Shown: in pieces, positions 45,681-58,345 of the stretch
Layout of the letters: each line of letters starts with the position of its first letter
Numbering within the stretch: position 1 is the first letter of the stretch
Assembly (NCBI GenBank): GCA_017165825.1
Contig: CM029387.1
Location: forward strand, 15,302,445 to 15,366,444
Origin: Hepsetus odoe
Lineage: Eukaryota; Chordata; Actinopteri; Characiformes; Hepsetidae
Direction: 5' to 3'
Length of the DNA: 64,000 nt
The notes under the pieces: generated by a model
What the model was told of the DNA's origin: nothing
The model's input: only the letters and a program-made list of their open reading frames with translations
Database searches by the model: none
Translations under genes and position numbers: made by a program

Positions 45681-47892
45681 ACCCCAGTGCATTTATGAAA
45701 CGACGGCTCGCAGTATTAATCATGCAACCATTAGTGGCGAGTCTTCCTCGGGATGCAATGACGCGTGGAGACTCACCCACTTATTGGTGGGATAAGCCGA
45801 TACAATACCTCCAAGCAAATGAGAAGGCCAATGAAGACAGGCTGCATTGGTCAGGAACGCCATTTTTGTGGTCATTTGTATGGATTAAACTGCATGGCTC
45901 TTATATCTGTGCTAGCCTACATTCAATTACTTTAATAGTACTGATGTCAGAATTTAACAAGATTTGGTGCATGAGTTTGAGAAAAGACTCACTGAATGAT
46001 TGACCAAATGAACTTAATTCTTTAAAGCCTACAAGCAAGGTTGGGACCGGGCTCTGGACCCTAGTTTCATTAGTCAAAGTCACCCCCCCCCCCCCAGATG
46101 TGTGCGTGGGCTCATTGTTTTATTCATTGATAATTCTTTTTTACATGGAAGAGAAACTTTCCTATATGGGAAAGGTGTTATATGTATGTATTTCTACATT
46201 TTAAAAATGTAATAATTATTGCCACAATAAAGCAAAAATCATTGTTGCATCATCATTGTTGCATCTGCTTTGGTTTAAAAAATAAACAATGGTTCATCTA
46301 GAAACCTTGCAACAAGTGGGGAACAATTTTGTGCAATTCCAAATTTTTAATCTGGACCACTTTAAGGATTTAATACATACGATACAGTTCACTGATTTTA
46401 TAGGCAACTGCTTCCTATTTCTAAAATTTGTGAATGAAACAATGTTGAATGTACCTTAGGTTCCACCCACAGAGCATTCAACCGATAGAAAGTGTTGCAT
46501 GGTTAGTTCACCCAAGGTCATTGGTACTGACTGTCAGCAGGGTTTTTGAATATTATAAATTAAGGATTCATGTGTTTATGGTTGAAAAGTTTAAGTTTAA
46601 AGTGTTTATGAACTAGTTAATTGGACTTTACGAAAATAACAATTGAACTAACGAGCTTGTGTCTACCATTTATTGTGAGCTAGGTGTCTGAACATACACA
46701 TATCCCAGTTAAAGGTCACTACACACTGGCTGTTTTTGGCAGTCCAAACAATGAAAGAGGTAGCTTTATATTTTGGTTCCTGACTTTTCTTGATAAATGT
46801 CTGGTTTTTTGTAGAAAGTGAATTTTCTTTACAACAAGGTCTCAAAAAAGGGAGCATAACCAAGCCCCCACCCTTCAACCCCCTTTCCTCTTCTTTTCGA
46901 ACTAGCCAAATGACTTTACACCATGGTCTGTTAGCTCTGTCCTACCAGCTATGTGTGTGGGCTCATTGCTTCATTTATTGTTAACTATGTATTATAACAC
47001 TGCTGTAAAATGACCTTGGTTACACAGAAGGTATATAAATTAAACAGTTTCTAAGGTATTAAAAAAGAAATTCATTTAAAGAATGAGTTTTACGTTGGAA
47101 TTGCTTTGGGTTTAATCAAAGCATAATGATTATTAAGGATTAAAGCATAATTGATTAGATGGTCTTTAATGAAAATTTTTGGGTAGAGATTTATTTGCAC
47201 TAGTGCAGTATTTGCGCTGAAAACTAGAGCTTCCTTCGAGTTTCCGCAAAATCAGTACCAAACAAAACCAATTACAAAAAACCCTGCAGCTTCGGATAAA
47301 CTGGGAGTTCTTCCACTAAAAGGACATAAGAGATTCATTAGACCAGCACAACAGATGGACGATGGACAAAACCCCAGTCAGAGAGCCAATGTATTATTAC
47401 CTCTGCATGACTGACATATCTGTTACCCTGAGCAATAGCACGGGAGTGTTTATTACTGGCTCTCCTGCTAACAGCAGACGCCATAACAACCGAATGACAG
47501 CTGAATAAAGCGGGGCCACTGCTGCGTAAGAGCTCGCAGCTAAAAGCTAAATGAGTGTGACCTTGAGGCAGGCGAGACGGAGCGCTCCAGCCCAACAATT
47601 ACGCCAGAACTGGAGGGTTTAAACGCTCTCAGCACTGCCCAGGGTTCAGCACTGACCTTGAGTGAGGTACACCCCTGGTGAGCTGCGCCCACACCCCCGG
47701 TCAGCACAGTGCTACATCAAACAGAGCTGATCTTTATTCAAAGGTGAGTTTCATCATTTAAAAACAAAGATTCAATATAGCTACAAAAAATAATTGAACC
47801 AATTTAGTTTAGTTTTTTTTAAAGAAATGATTAGTGATAGGAACCGTAGATCAAAATATCTGATATTTTATAAACACATCACATAGTATTCA

Positions 47893-47898
<6 letters not shown>
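45681..47898. other. About 2.2 kb without recognised gene
   Basis: Contains a C run at 46083-46095, two related ~38-bp words at 46098 and 46951, and GC-balanced patches at 45690-45960 and 47280-47720 (the latter with clustered CAGC/GCTG words) that could be regulatory. No frame is convincing. Confidence 0.35.

Positions 47899-47899
<1 letters not shown>

Positions 47900-47943
<44 letters not shown>
47900..47943. repeat. (TC)n microsatellite
   Basis: Pure TC for about 44 bp. Confidence 0.97.
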
Positions 47944-47944
<1 letters not shown>

Positions 47945-49230
47945 ATTTGGGATCTTCAAAGGGTCCATTAAAAATTTTTGATTTTAAATATAGCAAACAA
48001 GCCAACAAACAAACAAAGCTCAGATGTTTGTTGTTTTCCTCTCTTGAGATTTTATAAGATTTCATTATTTTTCCGCTGGAACAACAGGGCTATTGGAGCT
48101 GACTGTCCATTTACATGCCACCATCTGCTGCGTCAATTGAACTTTGCTGCATTTTGACAAACATTTTCCTGACTCAACAAACTCTTATCTTGTATCTCCA
48201 CCTTGCAGGAAACTGCAGTCCATCTGCTAAGGTTTGTGTTAGCCATTCTCAACGGTGGCCCTACTTCAACGGTTCTGGATGCAGATTCATGCTTTACTTG
48301 GCATTTTAGCACTCTTGACATAATGTCATTTTAGCTCCTTGCAAAACTGCTGTGCCTTTATGATGTAGCACCAAACAGTCAATCATGCAAATGCCGTGTC
48401 AGCGTATGGCTCACCACCCAATCGATATCTGGCCAACAGTGTTTCAACAGGTGGAAGCTGAGAGTACATGCACTTTTAAACCACTGGTAGAAGTGATAGA
48501 ATCTGGTTTTATTGCATTTTCTTGATGCTGTAACACCTCCTTGCATTCATTTGATCAAAAAATTTGACATAAATAACAAGATTTAGAAACAGATCTTATG
48601 TGACCATGCACGAGCTTTGTCATATCACTATTCAATCAGCTTCCCCCTTCTTTTTGAATGCTCCACTTTTTTGTCAGAAGTGCTTGATAATGGAGGTGCA
48701 GCAGGCCATGTTTTCTCTCCTGCACCAGCTCCTCTGGTCCAGATAAGAGATGGAGGCTAGGAGAGAGGGAAACGATGAAAGCACAGGAGAGCTTTCTGTG
48801 TTAAGCCAAGATAACAGCCCAACTCCCCACCCCTTCGACAAGAATATCACAGCACCACTCTCCCCCTGTTATCCACAACACAGCACAGTGCCCTCCCTGC
48901 CAGTCCCACTCACAGCACACACCTAGGCTGGACATTTCAGAACATGTCCTCACTAACAATATCCCCTCAACTTTAATGTACATTAGGATTGCATTCCATG
49001 CAGTGTTGGTCCATTTCTTATTGGGGTAAAACCAAAACGTTTTCGGCCAAAATGGATTCACAAAACATTTCCCTCTAGAGACATATTTAGACAGCAGATG
49101 AATAAAAGGCATAGTGTTTCCTCGCCTTTCTACAAGGGCCCAGCTGTGGTCTTCACTACAAACCCCACCCACTTAATGATGTATTCATTACGTTAATGAC
49201 TGCCAACTACTAATTTAGTAGTTATTTAAG
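47944..49230. other. No gene recognised
   Basis: Complex sequence. The longest frame (48801-49172, minus, 123 codons) is cysteine- and tryptophan-rich without any known spacing pattern, and is not called. Confidence 0.35.
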
Positions 49231-49493
49231 ACTCAATAATTAGTCAGTCAGTCATTTCCTGCTGCTTGTCCTGAGCAGGGTCATGGAGGGGTGCTGAAGT
49301 CCATCCCAGCTCACACAGGGCGAAGGACGGGGGACACACCCTGGATAGGTCGCCAGCCTATCGCAGGGAGGAGAGTGACAGGGACGGTACCTTGCTCAAG
49401 GGTACCTTAGGGCAACCTATCAGGAAGGGGTTCGAACCCCTGATCAGGCCAACGCCCTAACCACTAGGCCACCGCTGCCCCACTCAATAATTA
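49231..49493. repeat. 12-bp target-site duplication around a SINE
   Basis: ACTCAATAATTA at 49231-49242 and again at 49482-49493, perfect, exactly abutting the SINE. This is the signature of target-primed insertion. Confidence 0.9.
49243..49481 (-). repeat. Complete tRNA-derived SINE, tail-B type
   Basis: 239 bp on the minus strand. The head has an A box (TGGCCTAGTGG) and a perfect B box (GGTTCGAACCC), so a Pol III promoter is present. Next come GGTTGCCCTAAGGTACC and TTGAGCAAGGTACCGTCCC, then a tail of another origin: GCGATAGGCTGGCGACC, AGGGTGTGTCCCCC, TGAGCTGGGATGGACTTC. It ends in GACTGACTGAC. The tail resembles a fish LINE 3' end, which would allow that LINE's machinery to copy it. Flanked by a perfect 12-bp duplication. 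Confidence 0.9.
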
Positions 49494-49733
49494 ATTAAAG
49501 TCAAATTTCACTATTTTCTTTTCTGAAAAAAAAAACAAAACAAAGCTCCAAAGCAAAAGCAAAGGCAAAACAAAGGTTTGTTTGATGCCTGAAGATGCCT
49601 GAAACCTTCAATGCTTCAATGCCACTTAAAGCTACATCATAGGGAAAATTTTAAAGCCAGTGATTTTTCTCCACAGTGCACACTGAACCTTTAAGAATGC
49701 CTCAAGTAATTAATGAACCAAAATGTACCATTT
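49494..49733. other. Spacer, nothing recognised
   Basis: A-rich run near 49526-49545, with CAAAGCAAAAGCAAAGGC words. No gene. Confidence 0.4.
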
Positions 49734-49976
49734 GGTGGCCTAGTGCTTAGGGAGTTGGCCACATAATCGGAAGAGAGTGGGTTCAATCCCCTTACCAGTA
49801 GGGGCAAGGTACTGTCCCTGTCACTGCTCCCCGGATGCTTTCATAGCTGCCAACTGCTGTACGGTGTGTGTTTGCGCATGGGTTAAATGCAGAAGTCCAA
49901 TTTCATTGTGGTTCACTGTGTGCTGTGCTGTGTGTTCTCACAATGACAAGAATAGTCACTTTCACTTTTTCACTTT
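49734..49976 (+). repeat. tRNA-derived SINE, tail-A type, near full length
   Basis: Head: TGGCCTAGTGCTTAGG (A box region) and GGGTTCAATCCCC (B box). Then GGGGCAAGGTACTGTCCCTG, CACTGCTCCCCGGATGC and GGGTTAAATGCAGAAG. The tail is TTCATTGTGGTTCACTGTG, ending TCACTTTCACTTTTTCACTT. The head matches the tail-B SINE, but everything after CTGTCACTGCTCC is different. Confidence 0.85.
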
Positions 49977-50240
49977 AAGAACTGTAAAGTGTCTGCTAAC
50001 TACCACACTAAGCACCACTGTCTGTCAATTATTGATGGTTTGTTATTTTTCTCATTTAGTAAGGATGTCACTAATATCTGGAATAAAAGTGAAAAACGTT
50101 TATATATATATATATACCGGGAAAGAGAAGGGGGTGTTAAAGTAGCTGAATGACTGTCTCAATTGACAACAGTACAGTTACAGTGTAAACAGTAATGGTT
50201 ATGGAGCATGGGGCCACTGTCTCAACCGGGCAATGATACT
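49977..50240. other. Spacer with a short (TA)n
   Basis: TATATATATATATATA at 50100-50115; no gene. Confidence 0.4.
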
Positions 50241-50337
50241 GCACCACATGAGTCACTTTCATCACTCAGGGATCCAGATCTTCAAAGAGCATAAAAGTTT
50301 TGTGAGCTTCTTTAATCTTTTCACACTGGATGTATTA
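50241..50337 (+). repeat. Direct repeat of unknown family, copy 1
   Basis: GCACCACATGAGTCACTTTC, ACTCAGGGATCCAGATCTTC, AAAGAGCATA, CTTCTTTAATC and ACTGGATG recur in the same order and orientation at 55836-55936. No known family recognised. Confidence 0.75.
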
Positions 50338-52769
50338 AAAAAGCTTTTACCACTTTGTAGCTTTGCTATATTGGTTGTTAAAGGAAAGATCAGTGCTTAT
50401 TCAGACATGACACTATATTAAAAATAGAAAAACATTGTTTGTTAAATCCAAAAGTATGCTCTAGGTTAAACGATTTTTTATTTATATCCAAATTAGCCAA
50501 AAATGATAATATTAAGGAATTATTACTAGGATAAGTTTCCATTGCCAGTGTCCTCAGTCATTTTAATGGGCTAAACCCAAACTTACAAACTTACATGGAA
50601 AATCCTTGAGAAAAAAATCTTTTGCCTTATGCCTCCAGTTGAAGAACAACGTTAAAGAGTAGGTTTAAGCACTAACTAGCCATCCAGGATAAGAAACATG
50701 TTGCTTGGCAGTGGGAAAAAAAAAAAAAGATTAAAAAGCTTTGCCCAGAGTGATTTAACTCTTTGATTTTATTCAATAAAAAGTTGGAATGAAATGACCT
50801 TCATCAAAAATGTAATTTCTGGGTTCTAAAAATGAAGAATTTGATGCTCTAACAGCTTTAATATGGCTGGTCGACTGCCCTTTAGCAAAGAAACAGGCTA
50901 ATCGCATGGCCTAAGGGCCAGACCAAAATATGTGAATATATAATTTAGTCGTGATGCCCAGTGAATTCTGATTTTGCTTCTCTTTTGGATGGCCATATAA
51001 AATGTTTTCATGATTAGACACCATTTCTTGTATGCTTAATAAAAGTGACATATATTTTCATCAATATAACAAAAAGGTTTCCAGAAACACGTCCCACCAT
51101 CCTGATGAGGTCTAGGAGCATTTTGAAAGTTCAAGGCTTCTGTTAAAAATACTTTATTTTTCACCACAAAACGTGAACGTTAGAGACTATTCACTGGAGA
51201 AATGGAGAATTTGAAGTCAGAGGAAGGCTACATGGCTGTAATGCCAACAGAATGAAGGTGTCAGAGTGTAATCTGCACCTGGGGGGTTGAACTGGGGAAC
51301 TCAGGAAGAAGGCGCTGACAGCTCAAAGTCATCTCTTTTGTTGGCTGAACAACAGGAGGTTCATTGGGAGACCTAAGACTGTGTCAGATCTGCCGTAAAC
51401 AGGAGGTAGTCACCATGTCTACATGTTCGTCCTATTCCAGACATAAACTCTCATATTGGTTTACCTAATGTGCTGTTTCTACACTGCATGATATGAATAA
51501 ACTATTCATAGTTATGTGTTTTATGAGGGATCAGCATAATCAGAACAGGAGCTGGGCTTTGGCCAGAACAAATCTTTTTTTCGGATGTTGCTGTTGTTGA
51601 TTAATCAACTTGAATATTGATGCGCATGTAGAAGTAGTCGCAGTGCAAACCAGTGAACAAATGGAATAATAGTTGAATGGTGGCTTAACTAAACTTGACA
51701 CAATATTGATTGGATGCTCCTTAGTTTACCTGAAGATTTCCCACTGGTAGGACCTACATGATGAATTTTAAGCCTTGTTCCAATGGCAGTCAGAGCTCTG
51801 GACATTACTTCCTTTGGTGTGGCCTTCAGACATTCAAGGGAAACATCAAAGTTCAAAGCATACTAGTCTTACTATACTTTTCATCATTTCCCTATAATCT
51901 TCAAAGAAAGACAAAGATATCTGAAGACAGCTAAGAACCTATATATATAACTGTCAGCTCTAATGGTTTTGCTAAATGGTGGCCAAGCACAATATTGTTC
52001 CTTTAACAGCCAATAATTGGGCCTACGGTTTATTTAAATTGCACATCCTATTTTTTAACAACAATTCTTGCTGACAGCTAGTCATTTTATTTGATGGTAG
52101 ACCCTTAACGAATAGTCTGTAATACTCATTGATAATTCATGCACTACAGCACCACCTTTAATGGGCCCTTACCATTAAATAAACAATGTAAAAAATGCAC
52201 TAAATTTTGATTTTTTCCAGTTATAACATGTGATATGTGGCAGTAAGGGGAAAAGGATGTGCTACATTCTAATGAACCAACGGTTAAAGAAAAACAAAGT
52301 ATCTCTAGAAACATTTAAGGGCTAAGCTTAAGATCTATACTGGAATTAAATGATGCAATGTTTTTGTTTTCATGATGTGCACTATGTCGGATTGGGCAAT
52401 CGCAGTGCTGTTAATCCTTGACCTGAATACTGGCAACACTAAAAGTACGTGTCCCACAACTCATTACTGACAACCATGTTCATTCCATTATTCATATACA
52501 AATTAATTATTCATATTCAGACCCAAAATAGTCCAATGGTAACTTCTCTTTAAAATCGGGCTAAATTTGTGCATTTTGATGTTGGCAATAACCAAATGTA
52601 GTAGTGAATTACAAAAATGACAATTTTGTAGGCTTTTCTAACTGTAAAAATTGTGATAGGCGCTGATGTTTGTTTGCTCTGCAAAGTTTGGTGACTTTGA
52701 TACGATAGTAGGTATAAGATCTCAGGTTGGGTTGCTTTCTAAATGTTGGAGGTATCTGTCAATGATCTT
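50338..52769. other. About 2.4 kb with no recognised gene or repeat
   Basis: AT-rich with an A run at 50718-50730. A more complex patch lies at 51180-51470. No frame above 60 codons is worth calling. Confidence 0.4.
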
Positions 52770-53030
52770 AACTGTTTATTCTGACTAGAGATGTTGGGGA
52801 TGCTGGAACCTAAAACACACTGGAGAGGTTGCCAGTCAATTACAGGGAAGACAACCACAGACTCACACACATACACAAACAGGGGTAAATTAAATATCTC
52901 TAATCAACCTGACATGCATGTCTTTGAACTGTGGGAGGAAACCAGAGCACCCAGAGGAAACTCACACAGACATGCTGAAAACATCCAACCTCCACACCAC
53001 CTTGGCTGACGGTTATCTGCAGAGTTCCCA
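52770..53030 (+). repeat. Fish LINE-tail-type repeat copy
   Basis: GAGGTTGCCAGTCAATTACAGG, CTGACATGCATGTCTTTGAAC, TGTGGGAGGAAACCAGAGCAC, CCAGAGGAAACTCACACAGAC and CATGCTGAAAAC follow the family order. It is the clearest copy of this family here. Confidence 0.75.
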
Positions 53031-54603
53031 CTGTGAGACAACTTCTAAACAATTTGCTATATCTGTATCAATAAATAGCATAATTATTAGCTTTAAAGAC
53101 TGGCATTAGAATTAACCTTAAGAGCTCAGCCACTAGGGATTCACAAGCCTGGGTAAATGGAGAGGGTTATGTCAGAAAGGGCATCCAATGTAAAATTTTT
53201 GCTAGATCAACATGTGGACAATTAAACCATAGTTTCCAACCGTTTCCATACATTTAAATAGTTTAGCCATGGTATTAATGGAGGGGAAACAAAGTAGATG
53301 TTATCCTGAAGGAAGGGTAAAGTGTTTTGAGGTTAAAAAAAATGTTAGCTAGAGAGAGTATGAAGGTAGAAACTGGGGATGTGATAATGAATGTTGTTAG
53401 TGCTTATGCCTTGCAAGTTGGTTGTGAGATGGAAGAGAAAGAAGAAATTTTAGTGATTTAGATGAAGTGATAGAAAGTGTACCCAGGGAAGAGTGAGTGG
53501 TGATTGGTGGGGCCTATATTGGACATGTTGGTGAAGGGAACAGAGGTGATGAGGAGGTATGGTGTCAAGGAAAAGGAAAAGAAAGCAGAAGGAAAAATGG
53601 TAGTGGATTTTGATAATAGGATGCGACTGGCTGTAGTGATTACATATTTTAAGAAGAGGGAGGAGCACAGGGTGACTGCTGGGCATCTACTGTAGAAGCG
53701 GCAAGAGAAATCGATAGAAAGGTACTTGGTTTAACATTGGGACAGAAGAAGCAGGATAAGGAAACCTGGTGGTGGAACAAGGAAGTTTGGCAGTATATAC
53801 AGAAGACAAAGCTGGCAAAGAAGTGGGATAGTCAGGGAGGTGAAAAAAGTAAACCTCCAAGATCAAGCATAGGGTGAGTTGTATAAGAAACTGGACACTA
53901 AGGAAGGAGAAAAGAACCTATACTGGTTAGCTGGACAGAGGGATAGAAAGAAAGATGAAAGAGAGAAGGTTGGATAAAATGAAGGTTGGATGACAGGAAG
54001 TGCAGTGCAAAGTGGAAACAAGGGCAGCTATGAAGAGAATGAACAATGGAAAGGCTGTTAGTCTGTGGGGGCAAGTAGGCAAAGAGGCAAGGATGTGCAA
54101 AGCTTTAGTAACTATAGAGGGATAAAGTTGATTAGCAACCAAATTAAATTTTGGGAAGATTAGTGGAAGCAAAGTTAATGAAAGAAGTGAGGGTTAGCAA
54201 GCAATAGCATGGTGTCATGCCAAAAAAGAACACTATAGATGCAATGCTTGCTCTTAGGGTGTGGATAGTAGAGAAGTGTGTTTGTGGAGTTAGAGAAAGC
54301 ACATGACAGGGTGCCCAGAGAGGGGGCATTGTAAGAGGAAGTCTTTAGTGGCAGAGAAGTATGTCAGAGTCATATAGGATATGAGGGCAGTGTGACATTG
54401 GTGAGGTCTGCAGAAGGAGTGACAGATACAGTTAAAGCAGAGGAAAGATTACATTAAGGATCCCTTTCTTGTTTTCACAGGTGATGGACAGGTTGACAGA
54501 CTAGGTCACACAGGAGTCGAAGTGGACTTTGATGTTGCAGATGACATTGTAATCTGTAACAAGGGTAGGGAAAAGCTTAAGGAGACTCTGCAGAGGTGAG
54601 GAA

Positions 54604-54755
54604 ACATTATGTGCACAATTATGAGTGAGTATTAAGTGATTATTAGGCAACTATTAATGTGCAGAATTATTGTGCAACTAAATGAAAAACAAAACTTTCC
54701 CATGTCACGCTTATTATCATCTGTTAAAATTAGAACAATACAAAAATATTATATA

Positions 54756-54844
<89 letters not shown>

Positions 54845-55062
54845 ATAAATATTATATATAATAAAAATATGTTCTTTTTTTGACCTTCTGCCACACCCTC
54901 CCTCGTTAAACAAATTCACCTGACTCACCCGAATCACCAGATTTTCTTCAATCCTATTATTCAAGTTTATTCAGCTTGGAGTTGGAATATATGCAAAAAA
55001 CATAAAATAAAATAACCGATGATATCTTCAAAATTCTCACATATTTAATAATTGTGCATCAG
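54604..55062. mobile_element. Nested DNA-transposon-like insertion inside the LINE
   Basis: Bounded by TGCACAATTAT at 54612-54622 and its exact inverted partner ATAATTGTGCA at 55048-55058. LINE sequence stops at about 54600 and resumes at about 55063 with TATGCTCTAGAGAGG, continuing the same reverse-transcriptase region. The internal word AATTATTGTGCAACT near 54668 repeats part of the terminus. The interior holds a long (AT)n tract. Superfamily not determined; target duplication is unclear. Confidence 0.65.
54748..54870. repeat. (AT)n microsatellite, about 90-120 bp
   Basis: Nearly pure AT, strictly self-complementary, able to extrude a cruciform. It lies inside the nested element. Confidence 0.95.
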
Positions 55063-55462
55063 TGTATGCTCTAGAGAGGTGAGGAATGAAAATGAGTAGG
55101 ACAATTACAGAATATGTGAGAAGGAAAAGAAGGAGATTTGCATTGGGAAGGATGAAGATGGACAGAATTAGAAATGAGCATATTATAAGGACAGCTCAGG
55201 TTGGATAGGAAAAATTCAGAGAAACGAGACTGCATTGTTTCATTCATGTGCAGAGTAGAGATGAGTATATTGGGAGAAAGATGTTGAGGATAAAGCTGCC
55301 AGGAAAGAGGAAAAGAGTGAGGCAAAAACAAAAAGAGAGATGTGGTGAGAGAGGACATGCAGGTAGTCTGTGTAAATGGTGAAGATGCGTAGAGGGCCAG
55401 AATAAATGGAGACAGAGGATCCGCTGTGGCACCCCCTAACGGGAGCAACTGACGGGAAAAAA

Positions 55463-55835
55463 AAAGATTACAATAGCTTTAAGGAAGGAAAAGTTAACTT
55501 CACATCTTCTCAATGAGGACCAAACGTTCACATTGCAAAATGGGGTTTGATAGCCAGGCCTGACGATACACAATTAATCCTAGGGTGTGAATCTTAAACT
55601 TACCATCTCAGGTCTCTGTAATACGATAAACTGAAAAGTCGTTCTTCATAAGTGCAAAATGTAACTTCAAAAATGTGAATGCTGTTAACAAACACCTTTC
55701 ATTTCACAACAGATATATGTGACCACTATCAATGTTGTTCTCACTGCTGCTGCCATTGTTGTTCATTTTCTCTTTACTTTTAATGGACCAATTACTGGAA
55801 ACCATGATGGCATTCACCTCAAGCAACTAATGCTA
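55463..55835. other. Spacer, nothing recognised
   Basis: No gene or family identified after the LINE 3' end. Confidence 0.4.
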
Positions 55836-55936
55836 CCCCACCATATGAGTCACTTTCCCCACTCAGGGATTCAGACCTTCAAAGAGCATACATGCTTTAT
55901 GGAACTTCTTTAATCATTTCAGACTGGATGCATTGA
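55836..55936 (+). repeat. Direct repeat of unknown family, copy 2
   Basis: CCCCACCATATGAGTCACTT, CACTCAGGGATTCAGACC, AAAGAGCATACATG and TTCTTTAATCATTTCAGACT align with 50241-50337 in the same orientation. Weaker similarity extends about 60 bp upstream in both copies. Confidence 0.75.
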
Positions 55937-57879
<1,943 letters not shown>

Positions 57880-58345
57880 TTGTGCTTCAAAATTGTTTCG
57901 CCTTGTAGACTAAATTGAGCAGGCTCTCTTCGACCTTGGCAACGAGGTAAATACCATTTTGCCAATAATAGCATAATCCCTTTGTCTCTTATTGGAGGCA
58001 AAATGTAATTTAGCAAATGGTATCAGCACCCATTAATTTCTGAAATTACACCGCTCTTGCAGTCTCTCATTCTAATTCACGGTGCTATCACTTTGTGCAC
58101 TCCAGATAGTAAGACTATTAACAAGGTTTAAAACGATGTTATCCGGGGATTTATAAGTGAGAATTAAACCTCTCAGTATTAAATTGATTCTGAAAAGCCA
58201 AGAGCATTTGCATTTCATTTAATCTCAGAAGAACAATTATACCTCCATGAGAGGGCTAAGGTTCTCAAAGGTGAAGAGATTGCAGAATACAATTTTATTA
58301 CACATGACATGGGCCGCGCTGAGTATTTATTGCTACATGGAAACC
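57880..58345. promoter_or_regulatory. Single-copy block, candidate non-coding regulatory DNA
   Basis: Complex sequence with an octamer ATTTGCAT at 58206-58213 and CATTAATTTC near 58032, plus several other AT cores. No frame is open for long on either strand. Regulatory role is inference from texture. Confidence 0.27.

Larger units (their letters stand above)
53390..55440 (+). pseudogene. Broken endonuclease-reverse transcriptase ORF of the LINE
   Basis: Readable blocks, each in its own frame: an apurinic-type endonuclease part with NVVSAYALQVGCEMEEKEE (about 53393-53449), MVVDFDNRMRLAVVITYFKK (53597-53656) and EEHRVT; a connecting block ETWWWNKEVWQYIQKTKLA near 53761-53817 and GEKNLYWLAGQRDRK near 53909-53953; then RT pieces VELEKAHDRVPRE near 54284-54322, and an aspartate-containing DVADDIVIC-like block near 54530-54560, corresponding to the catalytic FADD box with a changed first residue. 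After the nested insertion the ORF end resumes. Many stops; inactive. Confidence 0.75.
53113..55462 (+). mobile_element. RTE-like LINE relic, near full length but decayed, interrupted by a nested insertion
   Basis: The 5' end carries CAGCCACTAGGGATTCACAA and GAAAGGGCATCCAATG, the same opening as the foldback at 44136. Endonuclease, connecting and reverse-transcriptase remnants follow in order. The 3' end is the GGGAGCAACTGACGGG plus A-run terminus at 55441-55465. At 54604-55062 a separate element with its own inverted ends splits the reverse-transcriptase part. RTE-like clade placement is from the style of the RT and endonuclease blocks and is tentative. Confidence 0.8.

Noticed and set aside
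48801..49172. 123-codon cysteine/tryptophan-rich minus-strand frame as a secreted peptide
   Set aside because: No signal peptide, no conserved cysteine spacing and no exon signals.
49700..49980. A functional tRNA gene at the SINE heads
   Set aside because: A and B boxes are present but no complete cloverleaf or acceptor stem is formed, and the heads are fused to SINE bodies.
54592..55085. AGAGGTGAGGAA at both sides of the nested insertion as a 12-bp target duplication
   Set aside because: Both words belong to different, neighbouring parts of the LINE reverse-transcriptase region, so the similarity is native to the LINE, not made by insertion.
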